From positions 161,385,866 to 161,449,865 of the forward strand of contig CM077147.1 of assembly GCA_039583875.1 (NCBI GenBank): a DNA stretch of 64,000 nt, read 5' to 3'. The translations under genes and the position numbers were made by a program. The stretch comes from Platanthera guangdongensis. Taxonomy: Eukaryota; Streptophyta; Magnoliopsida; Asparagales; Orchidaceae. Shown here in pieces: positions 24,517-34,480 of this stretch. The notes beneath the pieces were generated by a model. It saw nothing but the letters and a program-made list of their open reading frames with translations. It was not told the origin of the DNA and made no database searches. Each line of letters opens with the position of its first letter. Position 1 is the first letter of the stretch.

Positions 24517-25376
24517 TTAAGTGTCGACACTTATAGACCAAGTGTCGACACATGTTGTGTAAGTGTCGACACAAGTCTACAAGGTGTCGACACAATTCCT
24601 TGTATGTCTCGACACAGTTTCTTCTGCATGTGTCGACACTGAAATTGAGTGTCGACACAAGTACTTGCACTTCATTCTTTATCTGTATTCTTCTAAGTGT
24701 CGACACATCTCCTTTGTGTCAACACATCTTCATGTGTTGAAACTGTCAAGTGTCGACACTGCTTCTTGGTGTCGACACAAGTCTTCAATCTTGTTTCTTC
24801 AGCTGAGTGTCGACACATTCCTTTAGTGTCGACACTTGTACTTAGAATATTTTACAACTTTTCTGTTCTTTGCTAAGTGTCGACACAGCTCCTTGTGTCG
24901 ACACTTTCTTCAAGTGTTGAGTCTTCTGGTTATGTGTCGACACATTGTGCTGAGTGTCGACACAATCTTCAAGTGTTGACTCCTTTGAGTGTGTGTCGAC
25001 ACATTGTGTTGAGTGTCGACACATTCTTCATATTTTGACTCCGCTGATTGAGTGTCGACACATTGTGTTGAGTGTCGACACTTGTACTTAGTCTCTGCAG
25101 AATTTTGCTGAGTGTCGACACAACTCCAAGTGTCGACACTTTCTGATGTAGACTCAGCTCTTCTAGGTGTCGACACTTCCGCCAAGTGTCGACACAGCTT
25201 TTCTGCATCCTTCTACACTGAGTGTCGACACAGCTCCAAGTGTCGACACTTTCTGACTGGTGTCGACACTTCTTCCCAGGTGTCGACACAATGACTCCAA
25301 GTGTCGACACTGCATGTCTGGGTGTCGACACAAGCTTTCTCAAGTGTCGACACTTTGCCTCTGGGTGTCGACACAT
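24517..25376. repeat. Array of about 31 GTGTCGACAC palindromes in LTR 3
   Basis: I count about 31 perfect GTGTCGACAC decamers in roughly 860 bp, plus degenerate copies such as GTGTCAACAC. Spacing is irregular (about 13-50 bp), so it is a motif cluster more than a strict tandem repeat. Spacers are AT/CT-rich, with recurring CTTCAAGTGTTGA and CTCCAA words. Confidence 0.9.
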
Positions 25377-25519
25377 GGACTTAGAAATTTTCAGCTTCAG
25401 TCCAGTGTATATCTAACCTGCACAAGTAACTCAAACAAACATCAAATACAATCTGATGTATATCATTGAGTTAGGTGAGGCTTCTTCAAATCAGGTACAT
25501 TTGACCAATGTACCCAACA

Positions 25520-25535
25520 ATCTCCCCCTATTTGG
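25520..25535 (-). other. Polypurine tract, element 3
   Basis: The minus strand reads CCAAATAGGGGGAGAT directly before the LTR start TGTTGGGT. This is the plus-strand priming site and fixes the LTR border. Confidence 0.8.
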
Positions 25536-25816
25536 AGAAGTCATAACCCTTAGTCAATGATATACACCACTCATAATTAAAAATTACAAAATGATGTAAA
25601 ACATATAAATGACAACAGGGTAAACTTGAACATGTAATAAAGCACACATGTATACTTATGAAACATTGCAGAACAATTAAAAAACACACATATTTCAGAA
25701 CATTCATACTATATTTATCATATACTGTTCCAATAATGTTCCTTATACATTTTCAATGAAGTATTACAATGTTTTTCACTTAACAGATTACAACAAGCAT
25801 CAAGTTAATTCCTAAT

Positions 25817-28611
25817 CTAGTGCTGATCAGGTTCTTTAATAACAATGCCTTTTCCAGCTTTAACTTGAGCTTTCACAGCAGCAGCAGTAGCAGGCTCAGC
25901 TTCAGCAGTCTTCTTCCCTTTAGAGTCCTTCTTCTTCTGTTCTTCAGCCTTGATCTTTTGTCTTTCAAAATAATGATAGGGCTTAGGAAAGTACTTGCTA
26001 GGCTCCACAGCTGTTGGAGGTAGCTTTCCTAACTTAGCCTTCCTTCTATATTGGACAATTGCTTCCTGCCTACTCTCATGCTTTCTCCATTCAGCCTCTG
26101 AGAACCACTTGTTCCTTTCATGGGCATTGTCCTTGGCTGCTTTCCAGGCTGTAAGAATTATGTTCCTAGAAGTAGGGCTCCACTGTTCAAAATCTGGCTT
26201 TTGCTCAGCAATTTCCCTAAACTTCTTCTTTGACAGCCTAGTTTCTTCTTCTTTGTCCAAAGCCTCTTGCATTGCAGCTGTGATAGGTTGAACAACCTTT
26301 TCCAGAATAACATTTGGCTTGCCAGCAGGTGGACTATACATTGTGCTTATATCTGCATGAATCATGTCAAAGTCTGGAGGTGGATAGATTACATCAGCCA
26401 CTGCTTGTTGCTCACCTCCAAGATATGTTCCTTGAATGCCAGAGTCAGCTACATTGTCATCATCACAAAGGGGAGGATAGCCCAGTGTAGCCCTGATGGA
26501 ATTGGATATCCATTTTGCATGTTCAGAACTGGCCTTGACTAACACTCTCTCCCCCTTTATGACTTCTTGGGCCACATGATCTCTCACATCATCTTTCTGG
26601 AATCTGATTTGGCCATCCAAATACCTTATGCCCTCTTTAAAGAAAGGTCTAAGCTTTGTAAGCTGTTCTGAAATGACCTTCTGTGAGTCTTTAATGGCAG
26701 TCTTTACAGCAGCAATCTCTGCTTGAAAGAGTTTATCAAAATCAGCTTTGGCAGCAGCAGAGGAAGTTGAAGGTTCATCTGACTTATTCTTGAGTTCAGT
26801 GACTATTGCATTGTGAGATGCAGTCAAATTATCATTCATCCTCAACTGATTCTCCAGCACATAGCCTTGCTTTAGTGCTATATCATCCACTTTCTCTTTG
26901 ATGGTTTCTTGATGTTTAGCCAGATAGACTACTGCATGAGCACCCTTGGTAAAATAATCAGTCATTTCCCTTTTATTAAGGTTCATTTCAAACCTTATTG
27001 ACTTGATTTCCTGGCCCAGATCAGATTGTAGTGCTTTGTGCCCTTCATCAACATAAGTTTCTAAAGCTTTCCTTTGTTCATCCATCTTGATTTGCAAGGC
27101 AAGCAATAGAGCACTGTAATCAGTGGATGGAGCTTGTTGAACTAAGGAATGTTGAGCAACTGTTTGGAGAGCCTTCTTATAGCTCTGGCTTCTTCTTTTG
27201 AAAACAAAGAACTTCTTTTTCTTAGCTTGCTCAGCTTCATCATCTTCAGAGTCTGATGTACTGGCTATATCCACCCTATCCTTAGGGCTGGATTGTTTGT
27301 CAGTATGCACATCTTGTGCCTTCTCAGTATCTAGCCTTATAGGCTCTTCCACAACTTCTATGTTCTCCCCCTCAGCAGCAGCATTCTTTACTGTATTAGC
27401 ATCATTCTTTTCCATATCAAAATCATCCTGTTCTAAATTCAGAAATAGATCTTCCATGGTATATTCTGGTGGAGATTGTGCAGGAGATGTACTTGGTTCT
27501 TCAACCACTTTATCAGGTATCACAACAGATGTGTCTGGAAGAACAACATCTGGTTCTTGGTGTGCTTGCTGAGTTGGCTGATGGTCATCAGACAAATCAG
27601 AATTTGTTATAGAAAAATTCAAAGTATTAAGATCAACAAGTACCTCTTGAATGAGGAGGGTGGCTTGTTCACTCTCCAGTGTAGATGGTTCTGCTACACC
27701 TGGAAGCTCCCCCTGGATGTCAGCTGCTCCTGAGGAGCAGGTGTCTTCTCTGCAGCCACATCAACTGGACTTTCAGGAGTGAAGACCACATGTTCTTCAC
27801 TGCCTGAGCTGCTGGAGGACTCTTGAGGCACAGCAGCAGTCTTCCTCTTCTTCCTGGGAGGAGAGTCTTTCTTAGAAGCTTGCTTTTCAGGGGTGGTCAA
27901 TTCCTTTGACACCAGCACCCTTTCCCATCTAGAGAATATCCTTGAGTCCATTCTCCTCATATGATTGATCTTAGTTCCTGCAGCAGTGCTCATTACCTCT
28001 GGAATTGATCCAGCCAGGTAGAGACTTAGTATCCTGCCCAGATTGGGCTTCTTCAGGCTTTCTTTTACTTTCTCATAAACCACCATTGACCAATCTGTTT
28101 TCAGAGTGAAGATGATTCTGATCATGACTTCAAACATGGAGGCAGACACCCTGTCATGTCCTCCTGGCTTGCTCAGTATTACCTTGCCCACTATTTCAGA
28201 CAAGAACTTGCCTTGATTATTCATACCTTTTCTGTTAAAGACTGATCCCACCTTCATCTTTGGATCCAGTCCACACCAAGTAAGAGCTTCCCTGGTCTTA
28301 GAAGCAGTTACTTCCTCTTCACCTTGAACTTTAGGTAGCTGAAGTACCTTCCTTAAAGACTTGGGTGAAATTGTGACCTTGGTGCCATGCACCCTTGACT
28401 TAATCCTGTAGCCTGAGTCATCTACAGACGCGCCAGAAAGAAATTCAATGACTTCCTTCTTCCATATTTTCGTTGGTTCTGAAACCAAGAACTCCAATCC
28501 TGAATTGGCAATTAGGGTTAGCACTGATTTGATTTCTTGGTCGCTGTCATCAAATGCGCCTCGCACAAGCTCATAGCCTTCGTTTACGTTCTCTTCCAGC
28601 TTGGGAGCCAT
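25817..28611 (-). CDS. Sirevirus third ORF (env-position protein), one frameshift
   Basis: The ATG at 28611 (MAPKLEENV) is used, as in element 2. The first frame runs to a TAG at 27694; the second is open from upstream of that point to a TAA at 25817. One G missing from the run at 27709-27713 explains the switch, giving about 930 codons in all. The first ~250 residues form a conserved block (SEPTKIWKKEV, TWCGL, GGHDRVSASMFEVMIRI, NLGRILSLYLAGS, INHMRRMDSRIFSRWERVL). A Lys/Arg patch (KKRKTAAV) follows and could be a nuclear signal. The middle is acidic, then a long Gln/Lys/Glu-rich helical region (about 26300-27150) suggests coiled coil, and the C-terminus is Lys/Ala-rich. No signal peptide or membrane helix is evident, so an envelope role is not supported. 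Function unknown. Confidence 0.7.
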
Positions 28612-28710
28612 TAGGGTTTTGAGAATTAGTCTTGAGATGAGAGAAATGTCGACACAAGAGTTTAGGTCTCGAAACTTTGAAAGCGTGTCGACAATCAAAG
28701 ACAGAACCCT

Positions 28711-28719
28711 ATTTATACT
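28711..28719 (-). promoter_or_regulatory. Candidate internal promoter (TATA box) before the third ORF, element 3
   Basis: AGTATAAAT(AGGG) on the minus strand lies 100 bp before the ORF start. Two copies of the LTR 3 motif core TGTCGACA sit between it and the ATG (28647-28655 and 28685-28693). Further upstream sequence is lost in the assembly gap. Confidence 0.5.
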
Positions 28720-29219
28720 NNNNNNNNNNNNNNNNNNNNNNNNNNNNNNNNNNNNNNNNNNNNNNNNNNNNNNNNNNNNNNNNNNNNNNNNNNNNNNNNN
28801 NNNNNNNNNNNNNNNNNNNNNNNNNNNNNNNNNNNNNNNNNNNNNNNNNNNNNNNNNNNNNNNNNNNNNNNNNNNNNNNNNNNNNNNNNNNNNNNNNNNN
28901 NNNNNNNNNNNNNNNNNNNNNNNNNNNNNNNNNNNNNNNNNNNNNNNNNNNNNNNNNNNNNNNNNNNNNNNNNNNNNNNNNNNNNNNNNNNNNNNNNNNN
29001 NNNNNNNNNNNNNNNNNNNNNNNNNNNNNNNNNNNNNNNNNNNNNNNNNNNNNNNNNNNNNNNNNNNNNNNNNNNNNNNNNNNNNNNNNNNNNNNNNNNN
29101 NNNNNNNNNNNNNNNNNNNNNNNNNNNNNNNNNNNNNNNNNNNNNNNNNNNNNNNNNNNNNNNNNNNNNNNNNNNNNNNNNNNNNNNNNNNNNNNNNNNN
29201 NNNNNNNNNNNNNNNNNNN
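28720..29219. other. Assembly gap, 500 N
   Basis: Exactly 500 unknown bases. Frames spanning it are meaningless. The sequences on its two sides belong to different elements, so the true distance is probably much larger. Confidence 0.98.
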
Positions 29220-29292
29220 TTGGGAATACTGAACACTCTGTAAGAAAGAGAGGTCAGAGTTCCTTGTTGGGAATACTGAACACTCTGTAAGA
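29220..29292. repeat. Direct repeat at the gap edge (47-bp period)
   Basis: TTGGGAATACTGAACACTCT occurs at the gap edge (first base hidden or at 29220) and again from 29267. An unresolved tandem array may be what stopped the assembly here. Confidence 0.75.
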
Positions 29293-29429
29293 GTGAGTCT
29301 TCCATCAATAAGATTGGAAATAACACTTGTTGTTTGTCTTACAAATGTTAAATACAAAATACAAGCAATGATGATGGAGCTCTGGATGCTCATTTGGCAG
29401 AAAACAAACTCTTCTTTGAGATGTTCATC

Positions 29430-30480
29430 CTGGGGATCATCTCAGTGTCAGATCATTCTTGACATGTTGATTTACAGCATTTGTTTTGGAGAGAACTCTC
29501 GAGGTACCCAAGGCGAATGAATCGTTCGATTTCTGTCTTCAATCTTGAACAATCTTCTGTCTTATGTCCGTGACCTTGATGGAAGTTGCAATACTTAGAT
29601 TGGTCTCCTGAATTTGGAGTAAGAGCTCTTGTCCTTTGGAGAGACGGATGGTTGCGTATGGCGGGCAATACTTCAGCTCGCGAAGTATTGTGGGGAGTGA
29701 AGGCTTGATGTTGGTGATGCCCCCCAGCCTGTCAAGAGTTGACGCGGCGCGAGTTGCTCTTTTTGGGAACCGACTGTGGTTTCAACTCATGCTCCCGCTG
29801 TCTCTTTGAATTGCTTTTGAATTGTTGGCAGTGCGCTTCAATTGCACCGTCAGCGGCGATCTGGGCATCGATCCGTTGAACAAGATCAAAATAGCTGGGT
29901 ATAGTTTCTTATACTAGCGCGGAGTGGAAGCCACCAGGGCGAAGCCCTCCAAGAATAAATCCGCGTAAGAGTTCTGCTTTAATTCCAGTGATTCAACGTG
30001 CTTCAGTGGTGAAACGACGGAACAAATATTTAAGGGTTTCCCCTTCACTTTGACGGATACCAGACAGGTGGGAAGGATCGTTGAATATCTGGCGGCTGGC
30101 CATAAACTGATCCGTGAATTATTGTGTTAGTTCGGAGAAATCTTTGATTTATCCTTCCTTCAGGGACATGAACCATGTGCGAGCTTGCTCTTTCAAAGTT
30201 GCTTGGAAAGCTTGGCACAATAGTTGATTGTAGTGATGTTGAACTTTAGATCCTTTGTCTAAACGAGCTCTACGGCCGTAGACATCTGCACTGGGGAGTT
30301 CTCCTTTTCGTATGACGACACGCCGGTGAGGGGGAACTGGACCAACCTGCCCCTCGAGTATTGTCCCTTCTGTCGTGCGGGCAGCTTCTCCCCCCATGGT
30401 CTTTAGTTATGAGTATCATTGTGTTGAGGGTACTGTCTTTTGAGGATGTTGGAAACTCGCTTCCCACAAACGACGTCAAA
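29430..30480 (-). pseudogene. Ty3/gypsy gag, Tat/Retand-like, broken
   Basis: Minus-strand reading with several stops shows a retrotransposon gag core: QAFQATLKEQARTWF-SL (30149-30397), an SEGETL motif and a GLRPGGFH motif around 29900-30060. It ends in a zinc-finger-like YCNFHQGHGHKTEDC followed by LKTEIERFIRLGYL (29453-29668). The C-x2-H/H-x4-C pattern and the '-EIE-LIR-GYL' tail are typical of Tat-lineage gag proteins. Stops such as the one at 30149 and frame changes make it non-functional. Pol should follow to the left but is lost in the gap. Confidence 0.7.
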
Positions 30481-31019
30481 CTGTTGCGGACTAACTCGAC
30501 GTCCCGGTTGGGCAGGAATTCTTGGACTGTCTTAGCTCTCGGAACGGTCGAGCGCGCATACAGTCAATGAAAATAGAAAGTTGACAAGGTAATTTTTTTG
30601 ACGTGGAAAACCCCGAAAAGAGGTGAAAAACCACGCGGTCGGATCTGTGCTGACCAAACCTCCACTAGATCTGAGTGTTGTTACAAGGCTTTTTCAATAA
30701 CTCGAGGGCGACAGGCCGCCTCTCGTTACAATTATTGGGCAGAGAAAGAGAGAGAGCCTGGAGCGTGACAGGCCACCACTCATAGGGCTAATTCTTTATT
30801 TGAGTGATGCGGGGAGCGATGCGGGGAGCGATGCGTTCGTTGTATTTTGGAGTATTCTAATAATTACTGGAGGCGGGAGCAGCTTGCTGTACACGTTCTG
30901 ATGTCTGGAGCTTTATGCTCGGAGGCGAGCTTAGCACGTTTTACCATCAGCTTCTTGTCTCCGATTGTCTTTTGGAGAAGCGTGGCTTGGTTGTCTTATC
31001 GCTAGATGGGGTGCTTGTT

Positions 31020-31260
31020 CTGGAGCGCGGGGTACGTTTGTTGGCAAAGAGCGCACAGTGAGTTTGTTGGAGGAGAGCGCACTAGGCGTTTGCTGTAGGA
31101 GGGCACGCGAAACGCTAGATGAAAGAGGGCACGCAGAGCACTTGCTGGTAAGGACAGCGCGTACGGTGCTTGTTGGAGGAGAACGCGCAGGGCGCTTGCT
31201 AGAGGAGAGCGTGCTGGGAGGTTGTTGTAGAAAGGTGCGTGAAGCGCTGGGGGAAGAGAC
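31020..31260. repeat. Degenerate 27-bp minisatellite
   Basis: Repeats of the type GCTTGTTGGAGGAGAGCGCG with starts near 31168, 31194 and 31220 (period 26-27 bp). It lies next to the 54-bp array and shares the AGAGCGCG core, so the 54-bp unit could be a doubled form. Confidence 0.6.
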
Positions 31261-31334
31261 CCGTGCAAGGGAGCAACGTGTGTGATAGCTTGCATGAGCG
31301 TGCAGGGGAGAGACGGGCACAAGAATGCGCGAGA

Positions 31335-32065
31335 GAGAGGCGGCGCGTGCGGGAGCCCGCAAGGGAGAAATGCGCGCGAGAGCGCGCAAGGAGGCGGAGC
31401 GCGCGGGAGCGCGCAAGGAGGCGGCACGCAAGGGAGAAATGCGCACGCGAGCGCGCAACGAGGCGGAGTGCGCGGAGCGCTAAAGAAAAAAACAAGGAGA
31501 AATGTGCGCAAGGGGGCGGCGCACGCGGGAGCGCGAAAGGGAGAAGTGTGCGCGAGAGTGCGCAAGGAAGCAGCGCGCGCGGGACCGCGCAAGGAAGAAA
31601 TGCGCGCAAGAGCGCGCAACGAGTCGGCGCGCGCGGGAGCGCGCAAGGGAGAAATGCGCGCAAGAGCGCACACGGGGCGGCGCGCGCGCGGGAGCGCGCA
31701 AGGGAGAAATGCGCGCGAGAGCGCGCAAGTAGGCGGCGCGCGCGGGAGCTCGCAAGGGAGAAATGCGCGCGAGAGCGCGCAAAGAGGCAGCGCGCGCGAG
31801 AGCGTGCAAGGGAGAAATGCGCGCGAGAGCGCGCAACGAGGCGGCGTGCAAGGGAGCGTGCAAGGGAGAAATCCACGCGAGAGCGCGCAATGAGGCGGCG
31901 AGCGCGGGAGCGCGCAAGGGAGAAATGTGCGCAAGGGGGCGGCGCTTGCGGGAGCGCGGAAGGGAGAAATGCGCGCGAGAGCGCACAAGGAGGCGGTGCG
32001 CGCGGGAGCGCGCAAGGAAGAAATGCGCGCGAGAACGCGCGAGTAGGCGACGTGCGCGGGAGCCC
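31335..32065. repeat. 54-bp GC-rich minisatellite, about 14 units
   Basis: The unit alternates GCGCGCGGGAGCGCGC, AAGGGAGAAATGCGCGCGAG and AGCGCGCAAGGAGGCGGC. Unit starts at 31690 and 31744 give a period of 54 bp, a multiple of three. This keeps several frames open on both strands and creates long Arg/Ala- or Ser/Pro-rich readings that are not genes. Units contain self-complementary GCGCGC cores. Confidence 0.9.
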
Positions 32066-32260
32066 GCAAAGAAGATATGTGGAGGAGAGAAATTCCGGGC
32101 GGAGAAGATGAAGATCTTCAAAGACTAAGGAGATCTTCAAAAAATGCTTGAAGATTTTCGAAGGGGAAGAAGATGAAAAATGAGGGAGGAAGGAGAGGGA
32201 GAGAATCCGTAGGAGGATTTTTCCAAGGAGAGAATCTCCATTAAAGGGGGGCCTGGGTCC

Positions 32261-32270
32261 CTATTTATAG
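32261..32270 (-). promoter_or_regulatory. TATA box of LTR G
   Basis: CTATAAATAG on the minus strand, identical to the TATA boxes in Sirevirus LTR 3 and before the element 2 third ORF. A short inverted repeat around GGTGGTTATG...CATAACCACC lies just upstream (32275-32325). Confidence 0.5.
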
Positions 32271-32639
32271 GCTTCATGGGTGGTTATGGAGGTTACGCGG
32301 TTATCTGCAGCTCATAACCACCATGATTGTTATCAATAGACCAAAATATTATATTTATTTTTACGGGACTATGGTTTAATATGCATATTAATCTCGTTAT
32401 ATGCAGACTGTTCTATTTTTGGCAACGCATTATCTCCGCTACGGGAGATCATGCGGGCGGTTACGTGGGTGGTTACCCACGTAACCGACAGTGGCAATTG
32501 TGGGAGCGTGATTGGACGGTGGAGACGGGCTCCCTCGGACGGCCGGCGAACTCGCCGGCGAATTTGCCGGCGAGGCGGGAGATCGCCGCCAACGGTCGGG
32601 AGAGCGGGCAGCGGCCATGTCGTCGGTGGCGACGTCCGA

Positions 32640-33290
32640 GGAAGAGAGGAGTGACGGCAGCGGAGGCCGCTAGAGAAATGAGTAATGGTGGAGGCGGTCG
32701 TGTAGTACGGAAGTAATGGCGGCGGCGGTCGCGGCGTTGCGAGACGGCGGCGACGGTGGCGACGGGAGAAACGGACGACGGCGGCGGCGGTCGTGGAGTC
32801 GGGAAATAACGGCGGCGGCGGCCGCGACGTTGGGAGACAGCGGCCGCAGGAGAAACGGACGACGACGGTGACAGTGGTGGAGTTGGGAAATAACAGCGGA
32901 GGCGGCCGCGGCGTTTGAAGACGACGGCGGCGGCGGCCGTGAAGTCTAGAATAATGGCGGCGACGACCGCGACGTTTGAAGACGGCGACGGCCGCGACAT
33001 TTGAAGACGGCGGCGGCGGCGGCCACGGGAGAAACGAACGACGGTGGCGGCATCCGCGGCGTTGGGAGACGGCGTCGACGGCGGCCACGTGAGAAACGAA
33101 CGACGGCGGAGGCGGTCGTGGAGTCGGGAAATAACGGCGGCGGCGGCGGCCGCGGCATTGGGAGACGGCGGCCGCGGCGGCCGCGGGAGAAACGGACGAC
33201 GGCAGTGGCGGTCGTGGAGGCGGGCGGCGGACGGCGGAGGACGGTGGCGGCAGCCGACGCTGGCCGACGGTGATCGGCGGCGGCGAGCGG
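32640..33290. repeat. GGC/GCC-rich irregular minisatellite
   Basis: Repeats mix (CGG)n with GAGAAACGGACGACGG, GTCGTGGAGTCGGGAAATAA and GCGTTGGGAGACGGC. Two unit starts (32767 and 32851) lie 84 bp apart; others are irregular. The period is again near a multiple of three, which explains long Pro/Arg/Ser-rich frames on the minus strand. It lies upstream (minus sense) of the LTR G TATA box. Confidence 0.75.
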
Positions 33291-33316
33291 CGGCGTCGGT
33301 AGTTGTTGAATGGGAT

Positions 33317-33404
33317 CCCCCATGATTTCTCCTATTGTGGTGATCATGGGGAGTGTGTTGACCGGTCAAACCCATGATCTCCATAATAGGAGAAATTATG
33401 GGGG
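33317..33404. repeat. Imperfect hairpin at the outer edge of LTR G
   Basis: Arms of about 33 bases pair CCCCATGATTTCTCCTAT...ATCATGGG with its inverse CCCATGAT...ATAGGAGAAATTATGGGG. The loop holds the palindrome TTGACCGGTCAA. Confidence 0.8.
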
Positions 33405-33412
33405 GAGTGGTT

Positions 33413-33879
33413 AAATGCACCCTCTAGAGCTTTAAATGGGATTTCATCCCCATCAATTAGTACAACTGAAGCATAGCCCAATAAATATACTCATGTATTA
33501 GGTAAGTTCAAGTATGAGAGGTTAGAGAGTGAACTGTGCAGGCAGGTGGCGGGATTGGATTCGAGTAACAATATCCAGGAGTGTGGAGTAGCAAGGATTT
33601 ATGTGAAGTAATTGTGCTTGGATAGGCATGATTCATACAATTGCAGATCAGTATATTATTATTTAATTTCCATTGTTTACAGTTCACTACAGGTTTTATT
33701 GTCTTTATGGAGAACTCTTGTCAGACAATCTACTATTTTGAAGGGGAACCGTCCTTTTGTCATGCTGGTGGATTTCAAAAGTGTGTTGTAGAGCAATGAA
33801 AAGATGGTTGGGGCACTAGTGTCTTTTAAGACACTAGAGATTTTACATTCTTTTTCGTGTGGAAGGCACATTTGGTCTT
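33413..33879. other. Unassigned sequence before the LINE fragment
   Basis: No open frame or repeat recognised. It may be the diverged upstream part of the L1 fragment. Confidence 0.35.
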
Positions 33880-34305
33880 AGAATACGCTGATGTGTTGGC
33901 AAGGATTTACAATTAGTTGGACAATGGCACATTTATTCTTCGCTATGATGTTGCTAGTAATCTCATGTTTCGTCGCACTCCTATCTTTAAGGCCATCAAA
34001 TGAGATCTTAAAGTTTCACAATGTCAATCTTTTGCCCTAGCAGTGCTATCCTAGAGGATCATCTTATCTATGTGCAATCTTGCCTTCAAATGAGCCCTTC
34101 TTATAAGGTATGTGTTAGGGATGAAGTTAGACTCCCAAAATTATTTGCAGGAGGCTAGAGCTAAAAATAAGATTATATTGGATCAACTAACCAAGTGTTC
34201 TTGGCATCATGAGGGAGATAAATGCATTTGATTCCATAATGCAGTGATCAGGGCTCGTGAAATAATAGAAACAATTTCAAGAATATGTTTGATGGTATTG
34301 GAGAC

Positions 34306-34480
34306 TGTCGGAGTTTGCGCATTAATTATATTTTATATTTCAGGTTATGTATTAGTGTTTTGGGCATGTGTCCAGTCTTTAGCCTCACATCGACTATCGA
34401 TATTTGGAATATCTTTTGTGATCCTTTATATACCTCATTTGAGAGATGAAAAAATCACTTTCTATTTCTCTAAATATTTC
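34306..34480 (+). repeat. Left LTR of the small element (3' border uncertain)
   Basis: It aligns with the start of the right copy for about 150 bp, with several differences. The copies stop aligning clearly after TTTGAGA. Confidence 0.5.

Larger units (their letters stand above)
23493..25519 (-). repeat. LTR 3: 3' LTR of Sirevirus element 3
   Basis: It begins TGAAAG and ends CCCAACA on the plus strand. A purine tract (minus strand) lies immediately to its right, so this is the 3' LTR of the element to the right. It shares with LTRs 1 and 2 the block TTTATAGTGGTTCCCC (23663-23678) and the AGGCTTCTTCAAATCAGG end. A TATA box and a dense palindrome array lie inside. Confidence 0.85.
30565..33412 (-). 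repeat. LTR G, GC-rich (probable 5' LTR of the Tat-like element)
   Basis: On the plus strand it would run from TGAAAATAG to AATGCA. It lies upstream (minus sense) of the gag remnant, and contains a canonical TATA box (32261-32270), GGC-rich repeats upstream of it and GCGC minisatellites downstream. Both borders are approximate. I found no convincing primer site next to the left border, so part of it could be untranslated leader. Confidence 0.5.

Noticed and set aside
24517..25376. CRISPR-like repeat/spacer array
   Set aside because: Motifs are 10 bp, palindromic and irregularly spaced, inside a plant LTR; no cas-like genes, and the genome is eukaryotic.
24491..25469. Small Cys-Arg-His or Val-Asp-Thr repeat proteins
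   Set aside because: They are translations of the recurring GTGTCGACAC motif in all frames; no start context or conservation.
25817..28611. Envelope glycoprotein
   Set aside because: Position fits, but there is no signal peptide, membrane helix or cysteine-rich ectodomain; charged and coiled-coil regions argue for an internal protein.
28601..29393. Frames of 188-229 codons across the gap
   Set aside because: They consist of translated N.
30931..32140. Frames of 120-355 codons on both strands, rich in Arg/Ala or Ser/Pro/Leu
   Set aside because: They are readings of the 27/54-bp minisatellite, whose period is a multiple of three. Several frames overlap on both strands and none has a domain.
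32369..33420. Pro/Arg/Ser-rich frames of up to 315 codons
   Set aside because: They are readings of the GGC-rich array upstream of the LTR G TATA box; amino acid periodicity follows the DNA repeat.
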